The notes beneath the pieces are model-generated. The model was not told the DNA's origin, made no database searches, and saw only the letters and a list, made by a program, of their open reading frames with translations. The position numbers and the translations under genes are program-made. DNA of 64,000 nt from Paracoccaceae bacterium (lineage in GTDB: Bacteria; Pseudomonadota; Alphaproteobacteria; Rhodobacterales; Rhodobacteraceae): contig JANQRL010000009.1 in NCBI GenBank assembly GCA_028284605.1, positions 62,001 through 126,000 of the forward strand, read 5' to 3'. Position 1 is the stretch's first letter; every line of letters begins with the position of its first letter. Positions 40,562 to 50,120 of this stretch are shown in pieces.

Positions 40562-40750
40562 ATGACCCACATCTACCTCTTCGTGATCCTCCAGGCCGTC
40601 ACCGCGGCGGTCCTGGGCGGGGTCGGTATCGTCGCCGTGCTGGTCCTCGGCTTCGTCTCGGCACAGGCGATCCTCATTGCCATCGGCGTCGGATTTGCCC
40701 TGTCGATCCCCATTGCGCTGGTCCTGCGGAACCGGCTGACCGGGAAGTGA
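40562..40750 (+). CDS. Small two-helix membrane protein
   Basis: 62 residues with two hydrophobic helices (LFVILQAVTAAVLGGVGIVA and AILIAIGVGFALSIPIALV) and a basic end (LRNRLTGK). It begins 9 nt after the ferric-reductase-like gene and is very probably part of its operon. No family is recognised; it may be an accessory subunit of the flavocytochrome. Convergent with dapA. Confidence 0.7.
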   Translation: MTHIYLFVILQAVTAAVLGGVGIVAVLVLGFVSAQAILIAIGVGFALSIPIALVLRNRLTGK

Positions 40751-40760
40751 CGCGCGTTGC

Positions 40761-41633
40761 CTAGTTCAGCAACCCGGCATGGACCATCGCGTCGCGGATC
40801 GCGGCCTTGGTCTCGGGCAGGGCGCCGGTCAGGGGCGAGCGGACGTCCTCGGCACACTGGCCAAGAAGTGACATCCCGTACTTCGCACCCACCGTCCCGG
40901 GTTCCATGAAGACCGCCTCGTGGAGCGGCATGAGCCGGTCGAGCAGGGTCAGCGCCTCGCCGTAATCGCCGCGCAGCGTCGCCTCCTGGAACTCGGCGCA
41001 GAGCTTCGGCGCGACATTGGCGGTGACGCTGATACAGCCCTGCCCGCCATGGGCGTTGAAGCCGAGCGCCGTGGCGTCCTCTCCCGAAAGCTGGATGAAA
41101 TCGGTGCCGCAGGCGATGCGGGTCTTCGGCACCCGGGCCAGATCGCCGGTCGCGTCCTTGACGCCCACGATCATCTCGTGCCGCGCCAGTTCCCCCATCG
41201 TGGCGGGCGTCATGTCGATCACGGACCGGCCGGGGATGTTGTAGATGATGATCGGCAGGCCACAGTGGGCGGCGCGCAGGTAATGCTCGATCAGGCCGCG
41301 CTGGGTCGGTTTGTTGTAATAGGGCGTGACGACGAGGGCACCGTCAGCGCCAGCCGCCTTCGCGGCCTCGATCAGCCGCACCGTCTCGGCCGTGTTGTTC
41401 GAGCCCGCCCCGGCGATCACCGGCACCCGGCCCGCGGCCTGATCCACGACGGTTTCGACCACCAGATCGTGTTCTTCGTGGCTGAGCGTGGGGCTCTCGC
41501 CCGTGGTGCCGACCGGCACGAGCCCATGGCTGCCCTGATCGACATGCCAATCGACAAGCGCGCGGAGACCGTCGAGATCGACCGCCCCGTCCTTGAACGG
41601 CGTGACGAGGGCGGGAAGCGAGCCTTTGAACAT
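40761..41633 (-). CDS. dapA: 4-hydroxy-tetrahydrodipicolinate synthase
   Basis: 290-residue class I aldolase that condenses pyruvate with aspartate semialdehyde, the committed step to lysine and diaminopimelate. Substrate-site GTTGES (42-47), Y131 in [10 protein letters not shown] and the Schiff-base lysine K159 in [10 protein letters not shown] are visible. Divergent from slt. Monocistronic in this context. Confidence 0.96.
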   Translation of the reverse strand: MFKGSLPALVTPFKDGAVDLDGLRALVDWHVDQGSHGLVPVGTTGESPTLSHEEHDLVVETVVDQAAGRVPVIAGAGSNNTAETVRLIEAAKAAGADGALVVTPYYNKPTQRGLIEHYLRAAHCGLPIIIYNIPGRSVIDMTPATMGELARHEMIVGVKDATGDLARVPKTRIACGTDFIQLSGEDATALGFNAHGGQGCISVTANVAPKLCAEFQEATLRGDYGEALTLLDRLMPLHEAVFMEPGTVGAKYGMSLLGQCAEDVRSPLTGALPETKAAIRDAMVHAGLLN

Positions 41634-41785
41634 GCGGGGTCTCCGGGCGGGCCCGGCAGAGCCCGGGCCGGCGCGCGCGGACCCTAGACGCCTTTGCCGA
41701 CCTTGCCAAGTTTGTGAGTTGCGCGCGCGGGACCCCGGGTTACGCTCGGGCGTAATCCCCGGATATCCGAGTAGCGCGACCGCCC

Positions 41786-43738
41786 ATGGCTCTCCGTCTC
41801 CTTGCCATCTGCCTCTGCCTCGCCGTTTCCCCGGCGCTGGCCGATCTGCGCGCGGCGTTCGACGCGGCGGAGGAGGGCGACTGGGAGACGGCCTATGAGG
41901 AGGCGGGGGAATCCCGGATCGCCGCCGACCTGCTGACCTGGACGCGGCTCCGCGAGGGGGAGGGGGATTTCGTCGAGGCCAAGGGCTTTCTCGCCGCCCG
42001 GCCGGACTGGCCCGGACTGGACCGGCTGCGCGCCCGGGCGGAGGAGGCGATTCCGGAGGATGTCGCGCCGGGGGACGTCTTGGCCTTCTTCGAGGGCGAG
42101 GAGCCGCAGACCGGCGAAGGCGTGGTGCGGCTCGCCCGGGCCTATGAGGCGGAGGGGCTCGAAGGCGATGCCCTGGCCGAAGTGGTGAAGGCTTGGCTGA
42201 CCCTGAACCTGACGGAGAGCGGGCACGAGGCCCTTCTTGCCGCCTATCCCGAGCTTCTGGCCGATCACCACGCAGCGCGCACCGACATGCTGCTCTGGCG
42301 CTGGCGGCGCGCGGAGGCGGAGCGGATGTTGCCGCTCCTGCCCGAAGGCCAGCGTGCTGTCGCCGAGGCGCGGATCGCGCTGAGCCGCGGGGACCGGGAT
42401 GTCACCGAGGACCTGGCCGCGGTGCCACGCGAGCTGCGCGAAACGCCCGGCCTGCTCTACGACCGCTATTCCTGGCATGCGGCGCGCGGGGAGCGAACGG
42501 ACGCCATCGCCCTCCTCGAAGCGGCGACGGGCAGCGTCGAGACCCTCGGCGAACCGTTCCGCTGGTCCGGCTGGCGGCGCTCGCTGGCGCGCTGGCTGAA
42601 ACGGGAGGGAGAGCACGAGCGGGCTTACCGGCTGGCGGCGAACCATTTCCTGACCGAGGGTGCCGCGCTGGCCGATCTGGAATGGCTGGCGGGCTATATC
42701 GCGCTCCGCCATCTCGATGCGCCGGATGTGGCGCTCCTGCATTTCCAGTCCATGACCGCGGCGGTCGAAACACCGATCTCCTTGGCCCGGGGCCACTACT
42801 GGACCGCCCGGGCCCAGGCCGCGCGGGGCGATGCGGCGGCGGCCCAGGCGGCCTATCAGGCGGCGGCGGAACACCAGACGGCGTTCTACGGATTGCTCGC
42901 TTCCGAGGCGTTGGGCCTGCCGCTCGATCCCGGTCTGACGGGCGCCGATCCGATCAATCCGGCCGTGCCGGGAAGCGATCTCGCCCGGGCCGCGCTCCTG
43001 CTGCTGGAGGCCGGGGAGCGCGGCAAGGCGGTGCTGTTCTTCGCCGAACTGGGCCGGACAATCGATGCCGAGCCGCTCGCCGCGCTCGGGGTCGAGATGG
43101 TGGACCGGGACGAGGATTACTTCGCCCTGCTCCTGGCCAAGACCGCCCAACGCCGGGGTATCGCGATCCCGCAAATCCTCTACCCGATCCACGACCTCGC
43201 CAGCCTCGACCTCCCCGCCGAACCGGCCCTGTCGCTCGCCATCGCGCGGCAGGAATCGGAGTTCCGCGCCGATGCCGGCAGTCCCGTGGGTGCGCTCGGC
43301 CTGATGCAGCTCATGCCCCGGACCGCCGAGGAGGTGGCCGGCGAACTGGACCTGCCCTATTCCCGCGCCCGGCTGACCTCGGACTGGCGCTACAATGCGC
43401 GGCTCGGCGCGCGCTATCTGTCTAATCTGGAAGGGGAATTCGGCCCCTCTCCGGTGATGATCGCCGCCGGCTACAATGCCGGGCCGTCGCGGCCGCGGAT
43501 CTGGATAGACGAGAACGGCGACCCGCGACTCGGGGTCGTAGACGTGGTTGACTGGATCGAGGACATTCCCTTTCGCGAGACCCGCAACTACGTGATGCGG
43601 GTGACCGAGGCGATCCCGATCTACCGGGCGCGGCTCTCGGGCGAGGCGGGAGCGGTGACGTTCACCGGGCTGCTGGTCGGAGAGAAGCCGGTGATCCGAC
43701 CCCGGGCGCGACCGGAGATGGCGACTGATGAAGGCTGA
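41786..43738 (+). CDS. slt: Soluble lytic murein transglycosylase
   Basis: 650-residue periplasmic enzyme. It has a short signal peptide ([17 protein letters not shown]), a long alpha-helical superhelix domain, and a C-terminal lysozyme-like domain with catalytic E490 in [20 protein letters not shown], followed by LMQLMPRTA and the later [10 protein letters not shown]. It cleaves glycan strands to 1,6-anhydro products. It overlaps none of its neighbours; the rhodanese gene starts 11 nt downstream. Confidence 0.93.
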   Translation: MALRLLAICLCLAVSPALADLRAAFDAAEEGDWETAYEEAGESRIAADLLTWTRLREGEGDFVEAKGFLAARPDWPGLDRLRARAEEAIPEDVAPGDVLAFFEGEEPQTGEGVVRLARAYEAEGLEGDALAEVVKAWLTLNLTESGHEALLAAYPELLADHHAARTDMLLWRWRRAEAERMLPLLPEGQRAVAEARIALSRGDRDVTEDLAAVPRELRETPGLLYDRYSWHAARGERTDAIALLEAATGSVETLGEPFRWSGWRRSLARWLKREGEHERAYRLAANHFLTEGAALADLEWLAGYIALRHLDAPDVALLHFQSMTAAVETPISLARGHYWTARAQAARGDAAAAQAAYQAAAEHQTAFYGLLASEALGLPLDPGLTGADPINPAVPGSDLARAALLLLEAGERGKAVLFFAELGRTIDAEPLAALGVEMVDRDEDYFALLLAKTAQRRGIAIPQILYPIHDLASLDLPAEPALSLAIARQESEFRADAGSPVGALGLMQLMPRTAEEVAGELDLPYSRARLTSDWRYNARLGARYLSNLEGEFGPSPVMIAAGYNAGPSRPRIWIDENGDPRLGVVDVVDWIEDIPFRETRNYVMRVTEAIPIYRARLSGEAGAVTFTGLLVGEKPVIRPRARPEMATDEG

Positions 43739-43749
43739 GGAGGCCAGGA

Positions 43750-44118
43750 ATGAAGAGTGAAGAGATCGACGGCGCGGTGTTCGAAACCTTGGCGCCGGAG
43801 GAAGTGGCCGCGAAGCGTGACGAGATCGTGCTGATCGATGTGCGTACACCGCAGGAGTATATGTTCGAGCATATCGAGGGCGCGCTGCTGATGCCGATGG
43901 CCTTCTTCGACGCCAAGTCCCTGCCCGGCCAGTCCGACAAACGCATCGTGTTCCATTGCGGCTCTGGCGTGCGGTCTGAGAAGGTCTCCCGCGCCGCGCT
44001 CGCCGCCGGTTTTGACCGGATCGCCCATATGGAGGGCGGGTTCGGGGCCTGGAAGACGGCCAAGCTGCCCTATATCGGCACCGACATGGCGAGCGGCGCG
44101 CCGAAGCGGATGGGCTGA
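43750..44118 (+). CDS. Single-domain rhodanese-like protein
   Basis: 122-residue rhodanese fold with VLIDVRTPQEYMFEHIEGAL and catalytic C70 in VFHCGSGVRSEK, a six-residue active loop as in sulfurtransferases. It lacks a signal peptide, so it is cytoplasmic. Only 11 nt after slt, so the two are probably co-transcribed; a functional link is not obvious. Confidence 0.88.
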   Translation: MKSEEIDGAVFETLAPEEVAAKRDEIVLIDVRTPQEYMFEHIEGALLMPMAFFDAKSLPGQSDKRIVFHCGSGVRSEKVSRAALAAGFDRIAHMEGGFGAWKTAKLPYIGTDMASGAPKRMG

Positions 44119-44152
44119 TCCCGGCCCGAACTCCAGAGGATCATGGCAACAA

Positions 44153-44179
44153 AAAAACCCGGGCGATCGCTCGCCCGGG
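44153..44179 (-). terminator. Rho-independent terminator of glnK-amtB
   Basis: Arms CCCGGGCGA (44158-44166) and TCGCCCGGG (44171-44179) enclose TCGC. On the minus strand the hairpin is followed by TTTTTTTG, a strong terminator about 35 nt past the amtB stop. Confidence 0.9.
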
Positions 44180-44214
44180 CAGTTGGTCAATCGGCTGATA
44201 AGGAAGGAGGGAAA

Positions 44215-45579
44215 TCAGCCTTTCGAGAATTCGGGATAGGCCTCCATCCCGAGTTCGGCCGTGTCGAGACCGTCGATCTCGGCTTCCTCGGTGACCCGGA
44301 TGCCCATGGTCATCTTGAGGATGAACCAGACCACCGCGGAGGTGACGATCACGAAGAGGCCGATCACGACGATGCCGGTGATCTGCCCGCCGAGAGTCGC
44401 CTCGCCGTGGTAGCCGCCGGTGAAGACCACCGCCAGCGTGCCCCAGATGCCCGCGAAGAGGTGGACGGGGATCGCACCGACCACGTCGTCGATCTTCATC
44501 TTGTCGAGCATCGGCACGGTGAAGACCACGATCACGCCGCCCACGGCGCCGATCAGTGTTGCCGCGCCGAGGGTCGGAGCGAGCGGTTCGGCGGTGATCG
44601 ACACGAGGCCCGCCAGGGCGCCGTTCAGCACCATCGTCAGGTCGACCTTCTTGTAGAGCACCTGGGTGAGGATCAGCGCGGTCACCGCGCCGCCGGCTGC
44701 GGCCGCATTGGTGTTGGCGAAGACCCGGCCGATATCGGCCACGTCGCCGACAGTGCCCATGGCAAGCTGCGAGCCGCCGTTGAAGCCGAACCAGCCCATC
44801 CACAGGATGAACGTCCCCAGCGTGGCGAGCGCGAGGTTGGAGCCCGGGATCGGGTTGACCTTGCCGTCTTTGTACTTGCCCAGACGCGGCCCGAGGATGA
44901 TCGCCCCGGTCAGCGCCGCCCAACCGCCCACGGAGTGAACGATGGTGGAGCCGGCGAAGTCGGAGAAGCCGAACTGGCTTTCGAGGAAGCCGCCACCCCA
45001 GTCCCAGGACGCCTGTAGCGGGTAGATGATGCCGGTGAGCACGACCACGAAGACGAGGAACGGCCAGAGCTTGATCCGCTCCGCCAGCGTGCCGGAAACG
45101 ATGGAGGCCGTGGTGGCGCAGAACATCAGCTGGAAGAAGAAGTCCGACGAGGTGGCGGCATAGCCGTAATCGTCTGCCGCGTCGGCGGTGACGCCGACGG
45201 CTTCCAGAACGCCCGGGCCGAACAGCGCGGAGAGGTATCCGCCGGTCTCGTCGGAGCCGATCGCCCAATCTCCCAGCGGATACATCAGGTTGTAGCCGAT
45301 CAGGTAGTACATGATCGCGGCGATGGAGAAGAGCGAGATGTTCTTGGTGAGCTGCATGGTCACGTTCTTCGACCGCACCATGCCGGCCTCGAGCATCGAG
45401 AAGCCCGCGGCCATCCAGAACACCAGAAAGCCGCCGATCAGAAAGAGCAGCGAGTTGAAGATGAAGACGGTGTCGGTGGCGGCGTTCACCCCGACGGACG
45501 GTCCTTCATCCTGGGCCAGGCCCAGCGTCGGCGCGGCAATCAGCGCGGCGGCGACGGGAAGAAGCTTGAGCAGTTTCAT
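44215..45579 (-). CDS. amtB: Ammonium transporter AmtB
   Basis: 454-residue Amt channel with a signal-like first helix (LLPVAAALIAAPTLGLAQ) and about eleven membrane helices. SWDWGGGFLESQFGFSDFAGSTIVH with AGSTIVHSVGG is the conserved Amt signature, and the twin-histidine region is represented by the HSVGG and PVHLFAGIWG histidines. It imports ammonium and is blocked by GlnK. 32 nt downstream of glnK in the usual operon; ends at a strong terminator. Confidence 0.95.
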   Translation of the reverse strand: MKLLKLLPVAAALIAAPTLGLAQDEGPSVGVNAATDTVFIFNSLLFLIGGFLVFWMAAGFSMLEAGMVRSKNVTMQLTKNISLFSIAAIMYYLIGYNLMYPLGDWAIGSDETGGYLSALFGPGVLEAVGVTADAADDYGYAATSSDFFFQLMFCATTASIVSGTLAERIKLWPFLVFVVVLTGIIYPLQASWDWGGGFLESQFGFSDFAGSTIVHSVGGWAALTGAIILGPRLGKYKDGKVNPIPGSNLALATLGTFILWMGWFGFNGGSQLAMGTVGDVADIGRVFANTNAAAAGGAVTALILTQVLYKKVDLTMVLNGALAGLVSITAEPLAPTLGAATLIGAVGGVIVVFTVPMLDKMKIDDVVGAIPVHLFAGIWGTLAVVFTGGYHGEATLGGQITGIVVIGLFVIVTSAVVWFILKMTMGIRVTEEAEIDGLDTAELGMEAYPEFSKG

Positions 45580-45611
45580 GTCGGTATAGTCCCTTTCCCA
45601 GGCGCGTCTGT

Positions 45612-45950
45612 TCACAGCGCGTCGTCGTTGGTTTCGCCGGTCCGCACCCGCAGGGCGCTTTCCACGTCGAGCACGAAAATCTTGCCGTCGCCGATCTTGT
45701 CGGTCTTGGCGGTGGTGGCGATGGTGGAGACCACCTGGTCGGCCATGGCGGCCGGAACCACGAGTTCCAGCTTCACCTTGGGCACGAAGTTCACGGCGTA
45801 TTCGGCGCCGCGATAGATCTCGGTGTGGCCGGACTGGGAGCCGAAGCCCTTGATCTCGGTCACCATCATGCCGCGCACCCCGATCCCGGTCAGCGCCTCG
45901 CGGACCTCCTCGAGCTTGAACGGCTTGATCGTTGCGATGATGAGTTTCAC
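45612..45950 (-). CDS. glnK: Nitrogen regulatory protein PII (GlnK)
   Basis: 112-residue PII trimer subunit, the exact canonical length when started at GTG 45950 (MKLIIATIKPFKLEEV). AGGGGAAGATC lies directly before this GTG, whereas the upstream in-frame ATG 45968 has no comparable site, so GTG is preferred. The T-loop shows GFGSQSGHTEIYRGAEY with the uridylylated Y51, and the C-loop GDGKIFVLDVESALRVRTGE. It senses 2-oxoglutarate and ATP/ADP and gates AmtB. Confidence 0.95.
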   Translation of the reverse strand: MKLIIATIKPFKLEEVREALTGIGVRGMMVTEIKGFGSQSGHTEIYRGAEYAVNFVPKVKLELVVPAAMADQVVSTIATTAKTDKIGDGKIFVLDVESALRVRTGETNDDAL

Positions 45951-46074
45951 GATCTTCCCCTTGTTCATGTCGTCCCGGGCCCTTTTTGGCGGACCACTCG
46001 CACGGGACAGAAGCAGGGCCGACCGGGGGGGCGACAAGGAAATGCTGCACCTGCAAACACCTGAATCTGCACAG

Positions 46075-46095
46075 TATGCATAATTTTTGCGCATA
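46075..46095. promoter_or_regulatory. AT-rich inverted repeat upstream of glnK
   Basis: TATGC (46075-46079) and GCATA (46091-46095) flank an AT-rich centre (ATAATTTTTGC) in the gap between divergent glnK and the penicillin-binding protein gene. The patch could be a promoter or operator for either gene; no sigma-54 or NtrC consensus was recognised. Confidence 0.35.
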
Positions 46096-46238
46096 TCGTC
46101 CGAAGTGCCTGCGAATTGGGCGCTTCACAAAGGCGGCCCGGACATGTCATCGCGCTCTACAATGGCGGCAGCACGGGCTATAAGGGCGCCAAGAACAGCC
46201 CCAGCAGGCGGGGCGTTAGGTAATCAGAGCGGGATCGA

Positions 46239-48386
46239 ATGGCCTCGACAGGTGGAAAGCGGCCGCCGCTGGTGGCGGACCGCCGCTATGGCGGCAAGGC
46301 CGCCGGGAAGAGTACGCGCAAGTCGGCGCCGAAGCGGAAACCGGGCGCGCGACGCAAGCCGGCGCCGAAACGCGGTTTGGTCGCACGGATCCTCTGGCTA
46401 CCTGTCGCAGCCGCGGGTTGGGTCCTCTCCCTGATCTGGCGGATCGGCTGGAGGATGGGGGTGGCGGTCGCCATCATCGTCGGGCTTGGCGTCACCTACT
46501 ACGCGGTCAGCCTCCCGCCGATGGAAGAACTCGTGGACGGCCGCAGCCGGGGCTCCGTCACGCTGATGGATACCGACGGAGCGGTCTTCGCCTGGCGCGG
46601 CGACCAGTTCGGCGGGATGGTGACGACCGAAACGGTGAGCCGGCACCTGCACAACGCGGTGATCGCCACCGAGGACAAGCGCTTCTACTGGCATCCCGGG
46701 ATCGACCCGCGCGGCATTGCCAGCGCGATCCGGATCAACCTGCGCGAGGGGCGCGGCCCGCTTCAGGGTCATGGCGGCTCCACCATCACCCAGCAGGCGG
46801 CGAAGCTTCTGTGCCTTGGGCGCCCCTACGACCCGGCGGAGTGGGAGAGCGAGGCCGACTACGAGGCCGATTGCCGCCGCACGACGCTGTGGCGGAAGGT
46901 GCAGGAGGCCGTCTATTCGCTTGCGATGGAGGTGGTCTATTCCAAGGAGGAGATCCTGACGATCTACCTCAACCGCGCCTATCTCGGCGCCGGGAGCCGC
47001 GGGTTCGAGGCCGCCGCCCAGCGCTATTTCGGCATTTCGGCGGCGGAGGTGAACCCAGCCCAGGCAGCGATGCTGGCGGGGCTTCTGACCGCGCCCTCGG
47101 CGCTGGCGCCGACCCGGAACCTGCAACGCTCGCGCGACCGGGCCAATCTGGTGATCGGGCTGATGGAGGATCAGGGCTACCTGTCGGAGAGCGCGGCCAG
47201 CGAGGCGCGCGCCAACCCCGCCCGCCTGTCGGCGGCCGCGGAACGGCGCGCGGGGGGCTACTTCGCCGACTGGGTCATGGCCTCCGGGCCGGAGTTTTTT
47301 ACCCGCGACACGACCGAGGACGTGATCATCCGCACCACCCTGGATCAGTCGATCCAGGAGGCGGCGGAGGAGGCACTGATCTCGGTCTTCGAGAACCGGG
47401 TGCGGGAGGGGTCCGAGGCCCAGGCCGCCATCGTCGTGATGAGCGCGGACGGCGCGGTGCGGGCGATGGTCGGCGGGCGCAATATCCGCGCCTCTGGCGC
47501 GTTCAATCGCGCGACTCAGGCCCTGCGGCAGACCGGATCGGCGTTCAAACCCTTCGTCTACGCCACCGCGCTCGAACTCGGCATGTCGCCCTATGATGTG
47601 GTGCTCGACGAGCCGTTCTGCATGACCGTGCCCGGATCCGGCGAATGGTGCCCGGCCAATTACAGCCGCGAGTTCAGTGGACCGGTGAGCCTGACCGAGG
47701 CGCTGAGCCGCTCGCTCAACGTTCCCGCAGTGAAGGTGTCCGAACGGGTGGGCCGAGAATATGTACGGACCGTCGCCAGCCAGTTCGGGATCGAAAACGA
47801 CCTCGATGCCGGACCGGCGCTCGCGCTGGGCACGTCGGAGGCGACGCTTCTGGAGATGGCCGGCGCCTATGCTGGCATTCTGAACGGCGGCTCGGCGGTG
47901 CTGCCCTACGGGCTGGTCGAGTTGCGGCTGATGGGCGATGCCGAACCGCTGATGGGCACCGGCGGCGGCATCCGCGAACGGGTGATCCGGCCCGAGGCGG
48001 CGCGGCAGCTCACCTGGATGATGCATCAGGTGGTCGAGGCCGGGACCGGGACGCGGGCCCGGATCGATGGCCGGGAGATCGCGGGCAAGACCGGGACGAC
48101 GCAGGCGGCGCGGGATGCTTGGTTCATCGGGTTTTCCGCCGATTACGTGGCCGGGGTCTGGATGGGCTATGACGACAACACGCCGCTCACTGGCGTGACC
48201 GGCTCGGGTCTGCCGGCCGAGATTTGGCACGAGACGATGCGCCGGGTGCTCGTGGATGTGCCGCCCCGGCCCCTGCCGATGGACGCGCCGCCGGCCCTCG
48301 AAGGCTCCACCCCGACCGCCGACGATATCGCCGAGCAGGTGCTGATCGAGGTGCTCACCGACATTCTGCGTCAGAGCGGGAACTAG
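46239..48386 (+). CDS. Bifunctional penicillin-binding protein (class A, GT51 transglycosylase/transpeptidase)
   Basis: 715 residues. A basic, Lys/Arg/Pro/Gly-rich cytoplasmic tail (about 1-47) precedes one membrane helix (GVAVAIIVGLGVTYYAV). The GT51 domain shows AVIATEDKRFYWHPGIDPRG and GGSTITQQAAK; the transpeptidase domain shows the SxxK site in TGSAFKP, an SLN-type motif (SRSLNVPA) and KTGTTQ. It polymerises and cross-links peptidoglycan. The 1A/1C subclass cannot be settled by eye. Divergent from glnK and convergent with a small secreted gene. Confidence 0.92.
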   Translation: MASTGGKRPPLVADRRYGGKAAGKSTRKSAPKRKPGARRKPAPKRGLVARILWLPVAAAGWVLSLIWRIGWRMGVAVAIIVGLGVTYYAVSLPPMEELVDGRSRGSVTLMDTDGAVFAWRGDQFGGMVTTETVSRHLHNAVIATEDKRFYWHPGIDPRGIASAIRINLREGRGPLQGHGGSTITQQAAKLLCLGRPYDPAEWESEADYEADCRRTTLWRKVQEAVYSLAMEVVYSKEEILTIYLNRAYLGAGSRGFEAAAQRYFGISAAEVNPAQAAMLAGLLTAPSALAPTRNLQRSRDRANLVIGLMEDQGYLSESAASEARANPARLSAAAERRAGGYFADWVMASGPEFFTRDTTEDVIIRTTLDQSIQEAAEEALISVFENRVREGSEAQAAIVVMSADGAVRAMVGGRNIRASGAFNRATQALRQTGSAFKPFVYATALELGMSPYDVVLDEPFCMTVPGSGEWCPANYSREFSGPVSLTEALSRSLNVPAVKVSERVGREYVRTVASQFGIENDLDAGPALALGTSEATLLEMAGAYAGILNGGSAVLPYGLVELRLMGDAEPLMGTGGGIRERVIRPEAARQLTWMMHQVVEAGTGTRARIDGREIAGKTGTTQAARDAWFIGFSADYVAGVWMGYDDNTPLTGVTGSGLPAEIWHETMRRVLVDVPPRPLPMDAPPALEGSTPTADDIAEQVLIEVLTDILRQSGN

Positions 48387-48410
48387 GGCGCGGATCGCAC
48401 CCTTCCCCGC

Positions 48411-48767
48411 CTACTCGTCCGGGCAGCGGGTGTAGCGGAAGGCGTAGCCGTTCCAGACCATCAGGAGATCGCCGTCCTCGCCGGCCGCCTTCATCATCAT
48501 GGCGCGTTCGGTCCAGACCGTCCCCTCGCCGGAACAGACCATGGTGTAGAGCGTCGCGTCCATGTCGACGACGTTCACGGGCCGGGTCATACGGCACTGG
48601 CTCTCGACTCCGTAGAAGATGCCATCGGCGATCTCGATCGCGCCGCCATCGACGCCAACGAGTTGGCAGTCTGCGTTGGCCGCCTGCCGATAGACCCCGT
48701 CATAGGGCGAGGCCACGGCGAGTGCCGGCAGCAGCACCAGCGCGAGGGTAAGTGCCTCAGGCCGCAT
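48411..48767 (-). CDS. Small secreted protein of unknown function
   Basis: 118 residues with a signal peptide (PEALTLALVLLPALAVA) and a mature domain beginning SPYDGVYRQAANADCQLV, with four mature cysteines that may form two disulfides. No known family is recognised. Its start lies inside the mlaC stop region (11-nt overlap), making it the third gene of mlaA-mlaC, so a role in envelope lipid handling is possible but unproven. Confidence 0.7.
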   Translation of the reverse strand: MRPEALTLALVLLPALAVASPYDGVYRQAANADCQLVGVDGGAIEIADGIFYGVESQCRMTRPVNVVDMDATLYTMVCSGEGTVWTERAMMMKAAGEDGDLLMVWNGYAFRYTRCPDE

Positions 48768-49362
48768 TCCGCAGATCGCTGATCAGCGCGTCGAGATTGC
48801 CGCCGCGCCGGTCGAGCATGGCGCCGATCTCGGTCCGCTCGGCCAGGAGCATGTTCACCCCCTCGATGACGATATTGAAGAAGACCGGGCGCCCGGGGCG
48901 GTCGGAGACGTGGAAATCGACCTCGAAGGGGGCCTGGCCGCGCAAGATCGCCCGGGTCCGGACTTCGATGTAATTGTCGACATTGCGCGCGCCCTGAACC
49001 TCGATCTGGCCGCCGATGAACTCGCGGAAGCGGCGGCCGTATTTTTGTGCCAGATAGGTCCCGAACGCATCCGAGAAGGCGCTGAGCTGGGCATTGGTCT
49101 TGCCCCGCCGATCATTGCCCAGGGCGAAGGCCGCGATATAGGCCGTGTCGCCGTAGCGCTGGAAGACGCCCTCGAACTGGCGGATCATCTGCGCCTCGGA
49201 GCGGCCCGAAGCGATGATCCCGTTGATCTCGGCGACGGCATTGTCGACGAGACCCGTGGCCTGACCGCTGGTCAGGGCAAAGGCCCGCCGTGGAAGCCAT
49301 GCGGCGGCGAGGCCCGCCACGGCCCCGGTCAGAAGGAGGCGGCGCGAAACATGCTGGCTCAT
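48757..49362 (-). CDS. mlaC: MlaC/Ttg2D-like periplasmic phospholipid carrier
   Basis: 201 residues with a twin-arginine-like N-terminus (SRRLLLTGAVAGLAAAWLPRRAFA) and the MlaC fold: YGDTAYIAAFALGNDRR, LSAFSDAFGTYLAQKYGRRF, then VDFHVSDRPGRPVFFNIVIEGVNML. It shuttles phospholipids between MlaA at the outer membrane and the MlaFEDB transporter. It overlaps mlaA by 4 nt (ATGA). The mlaFEDB genes are not in the window. Confidence 0.88.
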   Translation of the reverse strand: MSQHVSRRLLLTGAVAGLAAAWLPRRAFALTSGQATGLVDNAVAEINGIIASGRSEAQMIRQFEGVFQRYGDTAYIAAFALGNDRRGKTNAQLSAFSDAFGTYLAQKYGRRFREFIGGQIEVQGARNVDNYIEVRTRAILRGQAPFEVDFHVSDRPGRPVFFNIVIEGVNMLLAERTEIGAMLDRRGGNLDALISDLRNAA

Positions 49363-50120
49363 TCGAAACCCTCCAGATCGAGCGCGAACGGGTCGATCCC
49401 CGTCCCGCCAATCTGGCCATTCCCGCCGGGCTCGCCAAGCTCGAAGCGGCGGTTCTGGAGGTAAATCAACCGTGACTGCGCATAGCTGTCGGCGCTTTCG
49501 TAGAGCACCGAATCGATCGTGTCGGAGAGCCGACCGCGGGCGATGACGAGATCGGCCGCCCGGGAAGCCGTGCCGGCGCGCGCCAGATCGGTTGTGCCAA
49601 GGCGGGAGAGCGGATTGAGCGCGAAATCGACGATTTGGCCCGCCGCGTCGCGTTCGGTCGAGGGGCCGAGACCGGGCAGCTCGATATACGCCCCCTCCGG
49701 CACGCCCCAGACATGCAGCGTCTCGCCGAAATCCGTGCTCTCCTCCTCGAGCCCCATCTCGGCGGCGATGTCGGCAAGCCCGCCGATGCCGAGCGTGGTG
49801 TTGATGACGAGCCGCATGAAATTGGTGATCGCGCCGTCCGCATCGCCTTGCAGCACGCCGTTTATGATCATCCCAGGCAGGCTGAGATTGTCGGCGAAGT
49901 TTTGCACCGGCTGGGTCACGCCCTCCGGCAGCGCCGCGGCGGCCTGGCCGGCGGGCCGGAGCGCAACCCGGTCGAGGCCCTTGTTGAAGTTGTGGACCGC
50001 CCGGTTGGTCTCCTCATAGGGGTCATTGAACTCGGCACCGGGCTGCGGCGCGGTGCAGGCGCCGAGCGCGGCCAGCGTGAGCGCGGCGGCCAAATGGGAG
50101 AGGGAGAAACGGTAAAACAT
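49359..50120 (-). CDS. mlaA: MlaA/VacJ family outer-membrane lipoprotein
   Basis: 253 residues. The signal peptide ends in a lipobox LGAC with the lipidated C22. Family landmarks are FNDPYEETNRAVHNFNKGLD, FMRLVINTTLGIGGLADIA and the late PLGPST-type ELPGLGPSTERDAAG. It removes phospholipids from the outer leaflet to preserve asymmetry. The start at 50120 begins the signal peptide; the longer frame to 50405 is not family-like. First gene of the mlaA-mlaC-secreted-protein unit. Confidence 0.92.
   Translation of the reverse strand: MFYRFSLSHLAAALTLAALGACTAPQPGAEFNDPYEETNRAVHNFNKGLDRVALRPAGQAAAALPEGVTQPVQNFADNLSLPGMIINGVLQGDADGAITNFMRLVINTTLGIGGLADIAAEMGLEEESTDFGETLHVWGVPEGAYIELPGLGPSTERDAAGQIVDFALNPLSRLGTTDLARAGTASRAADLVIARGRLSDTIDSVLYESADSYAQSRLIYLQNRRFELGEPGGNGQIGGTGIDPFALDLEGFE

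Noticed and set aside
44215-46128. A 637-codon minus-strand frame covering amtB and upstream
   Set aside because: AmtB begins at 45579; the upstream part reads glnK in the wrong frame.
45951-46238. Sigma-54/NtrC-type promoter for glnK-amtB
   Set aside because: No convincing TGGCAC-N5-TTGC match in the gap; only an AT-rich inverted repeat was noted.
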